NCBI GenBank assembly: GCA_044433305.1
Contig: JAWXTS010000044.1
Location: 1 to 13,877, forward strand
Direction of reading: 5' to 3'
DNA from: JAWXTS01 sp044433305
GTDB taxonomy: Bacteria > Bacteroidota > Bacteroidia > Bacteroidales > Rikenellaceae
DNA: 13,877 bases
Shown here: one piece after another, positions 13,765 to 13,877 of the stretch
Layout: each line of letters begins with the position of its first letter
Position numbering within the stretch: the first letter of the stretch is position 1
Made by a program: the position numbers and the translations under genes
Notes under the pieces: generated by a model
What the model was told of the DNA's origin: nothing
Databases searched by the model: none
What the model saw: the letters and a program-made list of their open reading frames with translations, nothing else

Positions 13765-13877
13765 ATGTGGCAGACAGGATTTATAACAATAGCATTACTA
13801 GTTGTATCAAACATATTTATGACCTTTGCATGGTATGGGCATCTTAAGTTGCAGCAAAGCGGACACAGCACCTCGTG
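13765..13877 (+). CDS. DUF486 (DMT-like) small membrane protein, N-terminal part (cut by right edge)
   Basis: From the ATG at 13765 the frame is open to the last base, giving 37 codons. The peptide has a hydrophobic first segment (about 5-24) ending in SNIFMTFAWYGHLK (15-28), which I recognise as the N-terminal hallmark of DUF486, a family of about 110-residue, four-helix inner-membrane proteins related to small drug/metabolite transporters. The transported substrate, if any, is not known. It begins 13 nt after the rlmF stop, so it is probably part of the same transcript. The identification rests on a short stretch, but that stretch is distinctive. Confidence 0.8.
   Translation, partial: MWQTGFITIALLVVSNIFMTFAWYGHLKLQQSGHSTS

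Noticed and set aside
1..13877. CRISPR array, insertion sequence, prophage or tRNA
   Set aside because: I found no regularly spaced direct repeats, transposase or integrase motifs, terminal inverted repeats, or cloverleaf sequence on either strand.

Overview
The window looks like chromosomal DNA of a Bacteroidales-type member of the Bacteroidota. The signs are DUF4301 and DUF2764 genes, a V-type ATPase locus in the bacterial order E, DUF2764, A, B, D, I, K, near-absence of Shine-Dalgarno sequences, AT-rich leaders, and promoter candidates of the Bacteroidota form (TAnnTTTG with a TTTG-like box about 19-21 nt upstream). I cannot assign a genus. I see no mobile element, CRISPR array, rRNA or tRNA.

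Layout. At the left edge the first 144 codons of murB run leftward off the window. A 179-nt divergent promoter region separates murB from a long rightward gene string (612-10702): a DUF4301 protein, V-type ATPase subunit E, a DUF2764 protein, subunits A, B, D, I and K, then holA (DNA polymerase III delta). Gaps are 39 nt or less, D and I overlap by 4 nt, and I see no internal terminator, so this is probably one operon. A hairpin with a T-tract ends the convergent leftward gene at 10813-11742, which encodes a NYN nuclease-like domain with a C-terminal cold-shock-like domain. About 410 nt of very AT-rich, gene-poor DNA follows. A rightward cluster then begins at a good promoter: a conserved protein with faint uracil-DNA-glycosylase-like features, rlmF (23S rRNA m6A1618 methyltransferase), and the start of a DUF486 small membrane protein cut by the right edge.

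How the genes fit together. Subunits A and B form the catalytic ring, D the central rotor, E the peripheral stalk, and I and K the membrane motor. No recognisable subunit C, F or G/H gene is present. The DUF2764 protein sits between E and A and carries three short stretches that resemble V-type subunit C, so it may fill the C role. Subunit K keeps the residues known to bind sodium in Enterococcus hirae NtpK, which suggests a sodium-coupled machine. The lead gene, DUF4301, has the motif series of UDP-sugar pyrophosphorylases, including a strong match to their C-terminal lysine motif. This suggests a sugar-nucleotide enzyme tied to the ATPase operon.

Most of the window is known housekeeping content. 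The points worth following are the functions of the two DUF proteins, the reduced subunit set, the ion specificity, and a start-site correction at 12180.
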